A stretch of DNA of 64,000 nucleotides from Oreocharis arfaki. Taxonomy: Eukaryota; Chordata; Aves; Passeriformes; Paramythiidae. The notes below the pieces were generated by a model. It worked only from the letters and a program-made list of their open reading frames with translations, searched no databases and was not told where the DNA came from. The position numbers and the translations under genes were made by a program. The DNA lies in the NCBI GenBank assembly GCA_013398015.1, contig VZRR01007714.1:192540-256539 (forward strand), written 5' to 3'. Shown here piece by piece: positions 11,539 to 25,059 of this stretch (position 1 is the first letter of the stretch; each line of letters starts with the position of its first letter).

Positions 11539-14500
11539 GAATCTCATATCAAAAAAACACCAAATAGTGATAAACCAGAAAAGGGAACAGACAAACCTAA
11601 AAACCACAACTTACAAAATTGCCATTTACAATCTAAGGATAAGTCTTCCAAGCCTGATCAGAGTTCTGGGAAAATCACTCATCTTTGCAGAGGTGTCTCA
11701 GATAGGCACTTTGTTGTAAACTTCAAGACCAGGCCTAAAAGAAAAGAGATCAGTGCTGCAAGTAAACTAGTCTGTGACACCTCTAAGCATGAGTGGGCAC
11801 TCTCAAGGTGTTGTCTGGGCTCCCAAAGGATTACTTGCCAAACACCAGTATTTTCTGTTTCTCGTAAACGTGCATTTTGTGTTGTAAGACACATTATTTC
11901 TACATGTTTGTGTTGACACATTTTGTGCAGAAAAAAAATGTAAATAAATCGCTTCTGTGCACGGATTTAAGTGGTTAGCAATATAAAATTATGTCAGTAT
12001 TCACATCTGCAAACTTATTACTTCAGCACTTGACCCCAAGTCTCTAATTGTTCTATCTCTGTTTTCATGGAAGACAGAAAGAAAAGTCATGAAACAAGCA
12101 GTCTGTCATTTACCCATGTATAACTCATGGATTTTTGTCAATGCAGGTTTTTCAATACAGAATCCACACTGGTTTCTTACGTGATGAGGAGATAAGCACA
12201 CAGTGGAGAATGGCAGTAGATACGACACAGATAAGCAAGAAAGAAAAATTAAGGACAGAAAGACAGAGCTGTTTCTAAAAAATCAGGTAAGGAATTCAGG
12301 TGACTCTGTATAAAATGTAAATTGTACAAAGAATTGTGCCAAATAGTTTATCTTGCCTTTCCTAGTATTTCTGAGAATTCCTTCTATATGTGTCAAGGAC
12401 ATATGTACACACAGAATAGATAACCCTACTATCCCCCACTCACACAATGAATTTACTTTTTGAGCAAAACTGCTGTTACTCTCAGTGCAAGTATTTATTA
12501 TACTGGTATCCTACATTTCTTTTAATAAAATGTATTTCCTGTATTTCATTTTATTTCCTTTAAATAAAACATGGTACTAGTTGCTACAGGAAGCCAATCG
12601 AGTAGTGTTTTCACAGAGGAGTAAAAGAGAGTTGTGCTATGTGTGCTGCTATTCCCTCTCAACAGCCCTAAGTTCTCAAACCTTACGTTGTCCTGTACTC
12701 AAACTCATCTCTTGGGGCATTACAGGGGCACTGCAGAAAAGCACCATCTGTTATCACTCCCCCTCCCTTCCTACAGGTGACAGGTGGAAAGTTCATTTTG
12801 AGCTGGGGCACATTTACATTTCCTAAGCATGACCAGAGAGGAGCAGAAAGAGATTTACCAAAAACCATGTCTGGATGAATGGGGAAGAACAATTCATGCT
12901 TTCCTCTTCTGCTCTCCTGCTTTGGAGAAAAGTTGCTGTACCACTTGTAGTGTCACAGTGGGAGCACTAAATATGGTGGAGACTGTATAATCTCTATTCC
13001 CTAAAACAAGATGGGAAGCTAAGCTAGCTGCATGTTACCTGATGGAACTGTTCACAACAGAAACATCCTATTAACTTTTTGGAGACACTTACTTTTAGAA
13101 TAGACTGAAATTATATTTTTGCCACAAACAGAAGATGGAAAGAAAATCATAGGTAAACATTACATATCTATCTACTTAATCCTTACCTCTCCCTTACACT
13201 CACAAAACTACAGCTAACTTAAGATGCTGGTATAGCAACACACATGAAGTATTAAGAAATAGTTACTTATAGGTTTTTGCATTCCTAAGTAACACCATCA
13301 GCTTATCACACTCAGTTAGTATATCCACAAAACAGAAATTCCGTTAGCATTTGTCCCCGTAGAAGTATTTTAACTCATCTACAAAATCCTTATTTATGCT
13401 TACATTTAGTTTTCATAGAACAGCATCGAATGCTTCCAGACAGCATCTATCAGAAGACTGACTCCAAACCTATGGAAATCCACTACTGAAAAAACACATT
13501 CTATGAATTCCCAAGAGCCCTAAAGACATTAAAACAAACAAAAATCCTCAGCCAAGCCTCACAAAGTATATAAAACTCCTTATTACTGTTAACATATTAA
13601 TTATGTGTTGCACAATTCATGATAATGCAATACTGTGTTCATAATAACTTTCTGCAGTTTGGTGGGACTGCCACACATTGAGACATTCTTCCAGTTCCTG
13701 GTGTGTAGTTGATTGACAGCTGCTGGATGCTTGCAGAGTATCAGCAAGGATGCCTCCAATGGGAAAAGCAGCATCATACAGCTAGAGTTTCTCTAGGACA
13801 TGCAATATTCATCAGTTACAAACCTGGGAATGTCATACTGTAAAAGCTGCATGATAAAAGACGCTGCATGGTGTTACAGCTGATTCCATTTGCCATATGG
13901 TATGTTATTATTTTGTATTACCTTGGGGAGGGCACTAGAAGTGAAAGAACGGAACACACTCAAGGCATATAGAAAAATGAGGGCAAATTGCATAGTTTTA
14001 ATTATATCAGTAAGGTCTGTAACTGAAATGGAAACTAAATAAAGAGCTGAAAGTGTGATACACTACTTTTCAGCTACTGAAAAGTAATAAACTCTATCAG
14101 GAATATTTAAACAGGAAGAAATTGCCAACCACGATATGTAGAAGCCTAAAGACAACCTTAGGCTGACTCAAAGTCAGCAAACGCTATGTGCAATGCTACA
14201 CATATTCCCAAAATATGATTTTACATCAAAGATGATTTTCCATGGGGTAGGCTGGAGAAAACATTTAATCAGTAATGTCTAAATGAGATTCCATAGGTAC
14301 AGCTATAATAAAACCATTAAATGAATTATTAAAACAATAAAGTGGGAGGGTATTTGCTGAAAACAGTTAAACAGTAATAATTAATTGCGTTATTTGATAT
14401 CAGGTAAATGAGCTGTCCCTACGGCCTAAGAAATTTCGAAACAAGCAACTCAAAATTTTAAAAGGGTTTCTCTTTACAACATGTCAGAATTCACAAGAAG

Positions 14501-16898
14501 AATTGTCTGACTGAAACAAAATCCAACCAAGGTCAGATCATTCTTTGGGAGCTATTACTCAGTCACCACTGAAATTCTGAATGAGAAATTTTGTGATACC
14601 AAATAACAGAAACATACAGGCCTGCTTGTTTTAGGAGCTGCTTGGCTCTAAACACCATAGTCCATTGGATGAGACATTTTAAGTTCTGTTACAAGAACAG
14701 AATATTTTCAAATTAGTCATGATAATTGTGCAATACTTCAGATGACATCTTCAAATCTATCATCTATTCAAGTGTTCAGTTTGAGCAGCCAAGAAGTAGA
14801 TTGCTCACTTTAGCCAGACCTTTAGCAGGATTAAATCAGATAAATTCTAGTAACTCCAAATATTTCCTATTATGGGTTATGCACTGTGCTTTCCTTTTAG
14901 TTTTTCCAGCTATTAGGAAGATTTTTTTTGTTTGGTAAGTCATTGAAGTGTCTCAATGTCATTTTAAGATAACAGACGCTCACAGTAAAGTCAATAGGGG
15001 ATCATGGCTGTATGGCCCTTGCTAGCTTGTACTCACTACCAAAACTCACTGGGTGCTCTTAACCAGTCTCAAGGTTTGCCACTGGACTGGTTTACATTTG
15101 TAAATACTTGCTGCCCAGTGATGGTAGGAGGGGCCAAGCTGCAATTGTGCAAATGACAGCATCCGTTTTCATTTCTCTGCTAATGATAACACCAACTCGA
15201 CACATTCTCCACTGTCTCATCAAAATCTATGGAGTTTTCATGCATTTCAGTGTGTGTGCCATTCATTCTGTTCCAGCCATGAAAAAGGCTGATGGCAAAA
15301 ATGACTGATGACACTAAATGAGGGTTATTATTCAGTGAGAGATAAGAAAGGAAGGGAGGGAGGAAGAGAGGGAAAAAGCTAGTTCTTACTAGTATACTCA
15401 AGGGTGTTCTTCCTTTTCAAGCAAGCAGGAATCTTGAATATGAGTTAACTGACAGCTCAAGTTTAAAGACACAGTGCTGTAAACATACTTGCTAAATTAC
15501 CAAACATTTATCTATTATTATCTTCTTTAAAGTAAAGCTACCTATTACTACAAGACAGAGTAATATTTGTATATTTTTCTTATAAGAATGAATTCAGTTC
15601 CATACTAATGAAAGATAACCAGTGTTTGACAGAATTAGTGTTTACCTTACCCTAATACATTGAGAATTTACAACTACATTTAAAATACTTTGATTTCTGC
15701 TATTCTGATAAACTCTGTCACCTTGACAACAAGCATAAGTGAATGCATTAGTTAGGATAAATTTTCAGTGCAGCAGTTTTAAATTGGTAATGGAAAATAA
15801 CTTTTTTAAATACTTAGTAATTTCTTCTGAAAAGATAGAAATGTCTAATTAAATATGAGAAATGGAATGTCAGTATGAATTCTTCAGACTAAAATCTTAC
15901 CATAGCATGGTAACTATTTCTACTACTATTTTTTACTAAATTTACAACATTGAACAACTCAGAAAAAATCAAGGAAATGGCAAATGGGAGAGGCTGGGAG
16001 TTGAAGTCAAGGAAAGAATCATGTTCCAACGTTTTCTCAGTACGAAGTTTTTTCTGCTACTTCAATTCATTTAGGCACTTAATTTTTTTGATTAATTGAT
16101 CATGAAAGTACTATAGTATAATATTGATTATCTTAGATGTGTTCACTTTCAATGTCTTCAGTTAGTTTAAGAAAATGTTGATAGGCCAAAAATTTGCAAT
16201 GTTTCAGAGGAAGAACATTCAGTTACTTTCGGCAGGAAAATAAGACAGAAAGTTTTTTTATCCAACCACAGTTTTTAAGTAAGCAAGGTTGACGAGTGAC
16301 AATATCTTAGGAGATTTTCAGAGAGGACAGAATCTGAAAGATGTGACCTATTCAAGAGTACATGGAACACTATAAAACCATACCGTCAATTACACACACC
16401 TTGGTTTTAGTGAAAATGCAGTCTTTAAAAATTTGGAAAACTGGTTATGTAAATAATAAACCAGCTATATAAATAATAACTGGAATCATAAAACTGTTAG
16501 TATGGCCAACCTCTGACTTTTACTTCCAGAGGCACTACTATACCCAATTTTATAAATACACTTCTACTCGAAAACTTGAAAAATAAACAGCTGCTCCATG
16601 CCTTAGAGGTGCTTCAGACCCAGCTAACTACAATCTGTGTATATTTTAAGGCTTCTTTCGAGATATAGTTCAATCATCAATTCTCATATGTTTCTTCTAA
16701 AAAGATACTCTGCTGGATATTTGCAGTACATTATAAACAGATGTTATATCTGCTCTGCCGATTTGTCTTAGAGTACTTGGATCTTCAGTGGATTATAAAG
16801 TGTTGAAACCATGCGTGAACAACACAGTATAGTAAACAAAATATAGGATTTCAGTGCTTTTACTAAATGAAGTTATTCACAGCATATTCTGCATTGGT
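11539..16898. other. Gene-free AT-rich sequence
   Basis: I see no gene. Frames at 12581-12826 and 12683-12892 overlap on opposite strands and look like noise. A GGAA-rich purine tract lies at 15341-15377. The segment 14280-14400 is especially AT-rich. Confidence 0.6.
15341..15377. repeat. Purine-rich (GGAA/GGGA) tract
   Basis: Continuous purine stretch apart from one T, with repeated gaaag, ggga and ggaa units. It is a simple low-complexity repeat. Confidence 0.75.
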
Positions 16899-16970
16899 GC
16901 TTCCAAATTCTTCCTTATTCTTCTTCCTTTTTTTCCTTCCTTATTCTGCTTCCAAAACGCTTCCTCATTC
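16899..16970. repeat. Pyrimidine-rich TTCC/TTATTC degenerate repeat
   Basis: The strings gcttccaaa (16899 and about 16948) and ttccttattc (16911 and 16937) each occur twice within a C/T-rich stretch. This indicates slippage or local duplication followed by decay. Confidence 0.65.
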
Positions 16971-19900
16971 TAAATCTAAGTCTTTTTATGCCAGCAAAAG
17001 CTGACAGACTCTCAAGGTAAACAACTGGCAAAGTCTCAAATCCTGATCATTCAGCACGATTTTCTGTAGTTCAGAAGAAACCTCAATATAATTTGAGAGT
17101 AAGGACTACAATATGCCCTTAATGGTCCAACAATGTTATTTGTTATTTTTAGGGGAAATTTTTGGTAAACAGATCCCATTTTGCAAGCGAGGCCTTTTAA
17201 CTGCCATGTCTACATTGCCTGATTGGCCAATCTACTCACTGGTACTGAACAGCTTCCTGTCGTCTTATTCCCAGAGATGTACTTCTATGTTTTTGATATA
17301 CTGTGTAGGTTCAAAGGAAAACAATTATTGGAAGTAAATGACAGAATCTGAAAAATGAACACGATGAAAAGTATAGAACAATGTTTTCTGAGCAAGACTC
17401 TGCCACCCTTTTTTACGCCCCCATCTCCAAGAACACTACACCTGATCAAGCTGCACCCTGAAAGCAACATTAATTGCTTTCCTGGAACAGACTAGTGAAC
17501 TGCATGCTCAGATGATCTCTATAATTTCTTATTTTAAAGCCAGTGACTGCAATGACATCATGCTAGCAACAATTATGTTATAAATTGTACATAACTGCAT
17601 AGAAATAAACCTGCATGGCATCTAAGTCTCCATCAAAATGCAATAAAGCGGGAGGGTTTTCTTAAACTGGAAAATACAAGATTGAGTAGGACTGAAAATA
17701 CCCTTTTGTAATTCCTTGCTTATCCAAGCAAAAGACCATCTGATTTCTAGAAAGTGAGTTAAAACATAAGAGATGTTTTAGCTGTTTAGAATATTATTTT
17801 TTTGACATCACAGATGACAGTAAATGTGATTAATGGTTGCTGATAATTGGAGTTTCATTCCAGTGGTTATTGCTTGTCAGTAACAATTAATAGCTCCAGA
17901 AACCCCCCGTTCATTCCACAATATTAAAGAATGATCGCTTGTGGGAATTATGCTAAACTAGCACATTCAATTAGATTTTGAATTTTATAGTATATTGAAT
18001 AACAGTTTATGGTTTTATAATAGCAGTGATGGTTTATTGTGGCACGGTAATCACTCTCATTACATGTATGTATATCTGGAGAATTACAACTTCTGTAGTC
18101 ATTAAAATTATTCAATTACATGTTAACATTTCTTTAAAAGTACAGAGTACTTTGGTCTTTATCAGTAAATGTCAGTTTTATTGGTTTTTAATGTCAGTTA
18201 CCTTGGTTTTGTCCCAGTATTTGATAGGCAAGATGCAATATTTAAGGGATGCAAAACCATTTCATGCTCCTTGGTATCAAGCACCAGCTGGAATGACACC
18301 TGGCACAGCCACCCAGCAGCAAGTGTCCTGCTCCAGCTGGCTGGGCTGCACATACCAGGCAGTAACTGCCTCATCTGATCATTTCCCAGAGTGGTAGGAA
18401 GAGAGGAGGGGAAAATTTTCAGTAATGGGAAAGAAATGCATTTTTGGAGAATCACCTCCAAACCTGAGGAGTATCCTCACCTTTGGCCTTTTCTCCAGTA
18501 TAAAAAACTTCCTGCAGTCTGAAGGGGAAAAATAAACCCAAAAAACAACAGGAAGGGAGAAGAAATCATGACTGGCAGAGAGGAGCCCATGACAGAGAGA
18601 AAGAGCTATGTAAGATAAAGTTGACTGAAAATCTTGTCTGCATCAGGACAAAATGGTGCATAGAGTTTGATGTGAGAGACTGGAAAGGGTATAATGTTTT
18701 ATGGGACAACATTAAACTTAATAGAAAAAAATTTTAAAGTTTCTTAACTGAGAAAGCAGCAGGCTGTGAAGCTTAACATACTCGTAAGATAAATCTTGAA
18801 AATATAGATATACTAATAAAAATTCTGCCACTCAGGAAGCCAGTACATTTCTAACACAGACATCTAGATCGTCAGGATCTGAGTCACAGATCATTCAATA
18901 AAGTTTAACAAAGTGGAAAAAGGAACAAAGTGGAGAAGAAGCTTTATAAAGTTAACTTAATTAGGAAGGCACATACTGATTTCACTTGCAAAAGTGCTTT
19001 TGCCTAGGACCCTCCTTGACTTTGGTTTTTTTGATGCAGAGAATACCAATTGTATGAGAATACTATAAATAAGTGTTTCTTCTGCTTTGTCTTTTATTTC
19101 AACATACTCTTAAAATCTACTGATAATTTTACTTTTCTAGTTTAATCTTAGACACATTATCTAACGAATCTCCCAAATAAAGAATATTCTACTAATTCAG
19201 TCTTGTTATTTTCTTCCAAACAAGGCAGTTATCCTAATGTAATACAAGGTAAGATGAGAGCCTATCTCACAAAGCACTGAATTATATTTAGCAAACTAGG
19301 TTAAGAAGAGAGTCAACAGTAAAAATCACTATGATAATTCTAGCAAAATTCCAAGTCAAAACTGCCACCTGTTACACTTTCTATTTTATATAATAATTCT
19401 TCATCCAGTAGTGATCATTTCCAAGTCAATGCTAAACTCTGAATGAAGTCAATGAGAACAGGATCAAGACCTTTCTTATTGCTATTTGATTAGTTTGTGC
19501 AGGTTTGCAAAAGCAGAAAATTAGTGCTGGTGGTAGGGGAACCTCCAAAGATGTACTTGTTTGTTTCATTGGAAAAATCGTCATGTGAAAGTTTGGTTGA
19601 TTATACAGATATATGTCAAACCTCTGACTTACTTTACTTGTGGCCTTCGGCCCATCTGTTCAGAAATATTTTTTCTTATGCTTCCATGATACTACTGTTA
19701 GTTATTTGTTGTATATTAGCACTTCACAGCTCTAATTAGCTTTGTTCTACTGTGGCAGGGACTGTATAGACCAGGTGAAACAAAGTGCAGAATAACTTGG
19801 GACTAAAATAAAAAACTAACCAGCTTTGCAATTCCCAAAGTAAATTTTGGCTAAGTGTAGATTAGGTGGCTTTTTAGACCAAATGTTTTTCTTATAATTT

Positions 19901-22550
19901 CTTTTCAAATCCCAATGTTATTTGGAAAATGGAATTTGAAAAAAAAAAAATCCATTAAATTAAATTCACAATTATGACGCAAAACGTCATGACTAAGAAG
20001 AACAAAGTACACAGCATGTATATCAGTAATCCGATGGAAAAGGACAAGGGAGTTCAAAAAAGCAATTCAGTTCTATTCTTTGATCCAATTTAATGAAACT
20101 TTAATCTTTCTATTGTAAAACACAAATTCAGGCATCACATGCCTGGAGATCCAATTCTCATGTCTTATTCAGACAAATTATTTTCACTGCTCAGTAACTC
20201 AAGTTTGATAATAGCAACAAAGAGAGTCCCATAACATGTGTCCCATACCCAACACTGAATTTATCAGGTGGGCATTCCTTATTTTATGACTTAAGAACTT
20301 CCGGTAACATTCTGTATAACATAATCCATATTGGTAATTCAATAACTGTTTTCAAAATATAGTATTTTATAAATATGTAAGGGAACTAGACATTTCCTTG
20401 AAGCAAACTCCAGGGCATAGATTCTACCTTCTGTGTGCCTTGCTCCTTCTCAAGTACCCAGCAGTTTTAGTATGCCTTGGGCCATAAAATAATTCAAATA
20501 TGTGTATATTCAACAGTATAAAACTCATCAAAACATGTATGCAAAAACTTAGAAGCTGAAACCTACGTTTTCTGCTTTGAAGAATCGTTTGGTTTGTTTG
20601 GTTCTTTTTACTATGAATAGCACCTGTAAGTATTGAGCACAGCAAAGCCAAGCAGAACATAAGCTGGAAGCAGAAAAGAGGAATAGGCCACACAAATACT
20701 CTTTTGTTCAAATGAAATTGAGGTTGTCTGAGCAGGTTTTATAAACCCAGACAAAACATCTGCTAGAAAAGCACTTGCTAAAGCATCAGCTACTCCGTCT
20801 TTTCAGAGGATGTTGTATATTCTAGTGGCTCTGTCCAGAAAACTGATTATATTACTATGAAATGAAGTGGGAATAAATTCCCCCACATGTACTATGCTCT
20901 GGAGGACTATAACATCAGAAATGAAGATCATCTTTAACCTTTACTTTAAAACCTATGGTTTTTTAGAATTTGTGGGTTTTCTACTTTCTAATGGTAAGTA
21001 TAGTAATGAATGTAGTCCTGGAGAATTTGATCTAATCGAAGAAATTAAAAACTTAACATTTTACTGCTGCTATGTTTATGCTTACAGTTTGTAGCTTCAT
21101 TCCTGAATTTCAGAAGAAGCAAGATTCTTTTAGCCTACACTGTCCAACTAAAAATTCTCTCTCTTCTACTCTTTACACATGAAAAAACCCCAAAAACCTT
21201 AAAAATAGTTTGGCTACAATTTTCAATAGAAGGCTCATCAGTATTTGCTATTATTTCACAGCAGGAAAGACTACACAATTATACTAAGAAGTTTTCAACA
21301 GATGTCTGTATCACATCTTCTATATTCACATCATTGCTATGCTTATCAGGTGCATGGGTTTCATGCATATGCCTTCTATGATTCGTCCTTCTTACTTTCT
21401 ATAACTTACATTTAATAAGCAGACAAAAGCTTCTCTGAGCTTTCCTAGCAGGAGGTAATTGTTCTATACTCTCTGCATTCCTCTCCAGCACTATAACATG
21501 CATCAGTTGCTAATAGTTAATTAATTAGTGCACTTGCAGTTTAGTCTCTTAAAGAGTGAAGTTACATTTTGTGGCTTTAGCCTAGAAAAACATGGACTCT
21601 AAACGCACAAATATTTAACCTGGTCAAAGCAGTTCCTTGGCACATGGGAGAGGGAGCTGCAGACGTGACTTTTATTCCAGGTGACACTTGACTGATTGTT
21701 CACTGATTGTTTCAATAGCCAGAACAATTTCTTTGCACCAAACACTGGCAAGTATGCCCTTTCCTCTCATGGAAAATCTATTTATCCACTCCGACAAGAG
21801 GCTGTACATACCACTATAACTAAATGAGTCAGTAATTAATATATCACTCATCTTAATTTTGCTTAAATTTGCCTGACACTAACAGTCTTGGTGAAAGACA
21901 ACTAACCATTCTTGGAGCACTGTCTGTGCTAGGAATGTAACACTTGAATTCATTCATCCTAGAAAGTTAAGGACTGCATTGTCATCATTTGCCCTGACTT
22001 AATTCAATAACTTGTATTTACACACATACACTGAAGGGAACAATTGTGGTTTCACCATTTTTACTAGAAATGTTGCTGATAGCTATGTGCATTGAGTAAA
22101 TTATGCCCAGATATCCTGGAAAGCATGATAAACAGAACTGTTTGGAAGTACTCCAGTGAACAGGTTTTTTCAAGATCTGTTTTCATAAACCAGGAGTATT
22201 TTCCTAAAGCATTTTGGATTTTATGAGTTTTCACTGAACGGAAATCACTTTGATAGGATCACTGTCTGGACTCCCGACAGGTTGCCCCAAGAGATCCAGA
22301 AATGTTTCAGATTTTTTTAGTTCTGAGCAAATACGTTTTGAGAAAAACTGGGATCAGTTCATGCAAAATTAAAATCTTCTTTTAATAAGCTTTTCAAGGC
22401 ATACTATTCATACTTTTCATATCTGGTTCCCACAGTAATTTTGAGAATGACCTCTAAGAGGTACTTCAAATTTTGGAAACTGCTGATGGCCACTTAAAGC
22501 CTTTATAATACTGCAGGCGACTGCAGCTATGTCATCATACAAAAAACAAC
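16971..22550. other. Gene-free AT-rich sequence with one GC-rich island
   Basis: No gene is supported. The notable feature is a compact patch at about 18268-18380 that is clearly richer in G and C than its surroundings. It holds overlapping frames on both strands (18026-18397 plus, 18198-18461 minus). I recognise neither a protein nor a repeat family there. Confidence 0.55.
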
Positions 22551-22560
22551 AAAAAAACCC
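22551..22560. repeat. A7C3 tract
   Basis: Seven A followed by three C at the end of an A/C-rich stretch beginning near 22541. Confidence 0.75.
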
Positions 22561-22644
22561 ATCCCAAACAAAAGAAGTTACAGATGCTTTTTCAGATACA
22601 GAACTAACACAACTTTCATGAAATAATTTTTGCCAGAATTTTTT

Positions 22645-22724
22645 GTCAGCTTTGTTAAGTTTACCTGATATGCCTATGTTATATGTCAGCTTTGTTAAGT
22701 TTACCTGATATGCCTATGTTATAT
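22645..22724. repeat. Perfect 40-base tandem duplication
   Basis: The 40-base unit starting gtcagctttgttaagtt at 22645-22684 is repeated without mismatch at 22685-22724. A further 12-base piece (gcctgatatgcc, 22725-22736) copies part of the unit. Perfect identity points to a recent event or a variable-copy minisatellite. Confidence 0.95.
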
Positions 22725-23031
22725 GCCTGATATGCCTTACAAATTGTTTCTACAGGAGCAGATTTGATCTTATGATTTGTGTGACTATCAGTAGAGATAA
22801 GAACCCAGGAGAATAAAATGCTTTTTTTTCTCATGCTGGATAAGGAGCCTAATTAGCAGTATTTTAATTCTGAGAACAGCTCTCACTTCGTCTCCCTTAT
22901 TTCACTGAAGAGCTACTACTGAGATACTTTGCCATATTTTTCCTTCCTATAGGAAAAATGTAGCTTGAGCTCCTCCTCCTGTCTTTCTTAGTACAAAGAA
23001 TTTGTATTAAGTATTTATATTGTTCCAAGAT

Positions 23032-23071
23032 TAAAACAAAACAAAACAGAAAAAAAACCCCAAACAAAACC
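23032..23071. repeat. AAAAC-type A/C tract containing A8C4
   Basis: AAAAC units are followed by eight A and four C (23050-23061) and then further A/C sequence. It is built like the tract at 11445-11538 and lies in unrelated flanks. Confidence 0.8.
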
Positions 23072-24756
23072 ACTAGAACCTTGTCTATAATTCATTGTGA
23101 TTTGACTTTGATGAGGGTTCTTCCTGTTGAATTCACAAAGACACAAGCTGGCCCAAAACTCATTTCCCGTATAAAAGAAGCAATCAAACAGCAACCCTCA
23201 AACCTGAAGAGAAAATAAAATCGAAGGACTTTGGGTTTTTTATTTAATTTAAGAAGAAAAGTATGTTTGAGGAAATAGAAAAATTTTAAGGAATTTTTTA
23301 GCCAGCTGGAATAAAATAGCAGATTTTTAACATTTTTCCATTTCTTTGAAGCAAAGTTCTTCATCTTCTCTAATGCTAAGCTGCAAATACCAGGAGGAGA
23401 CCTGCACAGTAATTTATGAGTACCTGGAAACAATTGAGTTTGCCATATGGTTCTTCTGTAGGGAGTTACACTTCTGAGTTTCAACTATGCAATATTTCAG
23501 AGTGAACTCTACATCAGTTTCCATTACAGTAGAAGTCCTACAGAGGAGACTTCCCCTCAGCTACTTCTTGCAGAAATAGGCATCCTAGGCAAAGTATGTG
23601 TAACCTTGGGCTACTGTCTGGCAGTTCAACAAGAAAGACAGAATACCTGTTAAATGTGCATTACTCAGAATCACCACTTTTAAATTAGTCATTTAAGGTT
23701 GGCTGTATTCAGTTTTTTCAGCCTGTAAAAAACTGACAGATGGGGAAGCTGCACTACAGTTCAACAGAATAACACATTAGCTTCTAGAATTCTTCTACCT
23801 ACGTGCTCTGCCTGGCATCCCACTTCCTTGGAGGCCTGAATACATTTTAATTGATACTATATTAGCAAAGCATAGAGTTAAGTAAGCAGCTATCAAACTG
23901 CTCTGATTACTTCCTCTTGGAAGCAAGAATTAGAAAAGAAGTCCTTTAATACAAACATTTACTTTCTAAGAAAGATTTCCTCATGATAAACCTCTCCTAT
24001 AAAAACTATCAGATGGGCCTATTTTTTTCATATTTTTCTGCTGCAGCTATTTTAGAAAAGGCAGTACTCAGAAGTTCTCCGCAATTTATTTCAGCCATTC
24101 TGCATGACTAAGACATTTTGTAAATTCAGAGGGTGAATATAGATTAAGGTAATGTGATAAATTATGCAGAACATAATTGATGGAGAAATGGTTAAATGGG
24201 CAAAAAGAACTGGAAACTGAGTGAATTTGCATCAAATACTGTCTGTTATTATTTTGATTAATCAGTATAGGCACCCTTTGTTTATTTTGTTTCTTTGAAG
24301 GGAAGAAGACAGAGAATATATTGCTTAGATAACTTTCTTTTCTTTTTCATTTAAAATTAGAGTCTCTACTCTTAAAATGTAAGACTTGCTTTTCTAGAAC
24401 ATTTATAAAGATTTAGTTTCCTAGATCTTTAGTACTTCAAGTTATTGGCTATAAAAAACTTCATCTATTCCCACCAATAAAGAAAACGCATACAGACTTT
24501 GTATCCCTCTGAATCACAGCAAAGTGGCACTCAAATTTTCAGCGGAAGTAGTCTTTTTGTTTTGTTTAAAGAGTATAATTTCATTGCAAAATATTTCTGG
24601 TTAGAAACATTTCTGACTTTTAGTGCAGAAATGTAGCATTTGTGTTGCAAAGCCGTTCTTCAGCGAGAATGTTTTATGAGAGAAAATAAAATAAATGCCT
24701 GCTTCTCAATATTTTTTTCAAAAGAGAAATAGTAACAAAGGGCTATGGGAATTTTG

Positions 24757-24766
24757 GGGTTTTTTC
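24757..24766. repeat. G4T6 tract
   Basis: Four G followed by six T, the reverse-complement form of the A/C junction tracts. Confidence 0.8.
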
Positions 24767-24941
24767 AGCCTTCTTTCACAATGATTTTTAGTGGCAGAAG
24801 TTGTATGATGTAAAACAGTGCTTCCCTAGAAGATGTCAAGGTAGAGCTGAACATTTCCAATATATTTTGTGTGTGTGTATATTATAGTCTCCTTTACTTA
24901 TTTTATATCTTCCAGCTGGAAAAACAGTTAAAAATATTTAG

Positions 24942-24952
24942 AAAAAAACCCC
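24942..24952. repeat. A7C4 tract
   Basis: Seven A followed by four C in otherwise unique AT-rich DNA. Confidence 0.85.
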
Positions 24953-25059
24953 AGCTAATGAAAAATGTAACATAAAAATAGATACATTTGGAAACTAATT
25001 CACACTTTTAGTCACCTTTCTCATATGAACTGTTTTCTTACCAAAAATTACATAAATAT

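Larger units (their letters stand above)
22737..25059. other. Gene-free AT-rich sequence
   Basis: A minus-strand frame of 130 codons (23092-23484) is the longest here and is K/F/L-rich by composition, with no family resemblance. A/C and G/T tracts lie at 23032-23071, 23233-23241, 24757-24766 and 24942-24952. A short TG run lies near 24868. Confidence 0.6.

Noticed and set aside
11368..11916. Longest open frame (182 codons, plus strand)
   Set aside because: It passes through an A/C-only tract that cannot form stop codons. The protein is K/N/P/Q low complexity, with competing frames on both strands and no homologue.
19974..19991. Inverted tgacg half-sites (atgacgcaaaacgtcat)
   Set aside because: Looks like paired CRE half-sites, but a single 6-bp inverted match has no significance alone.
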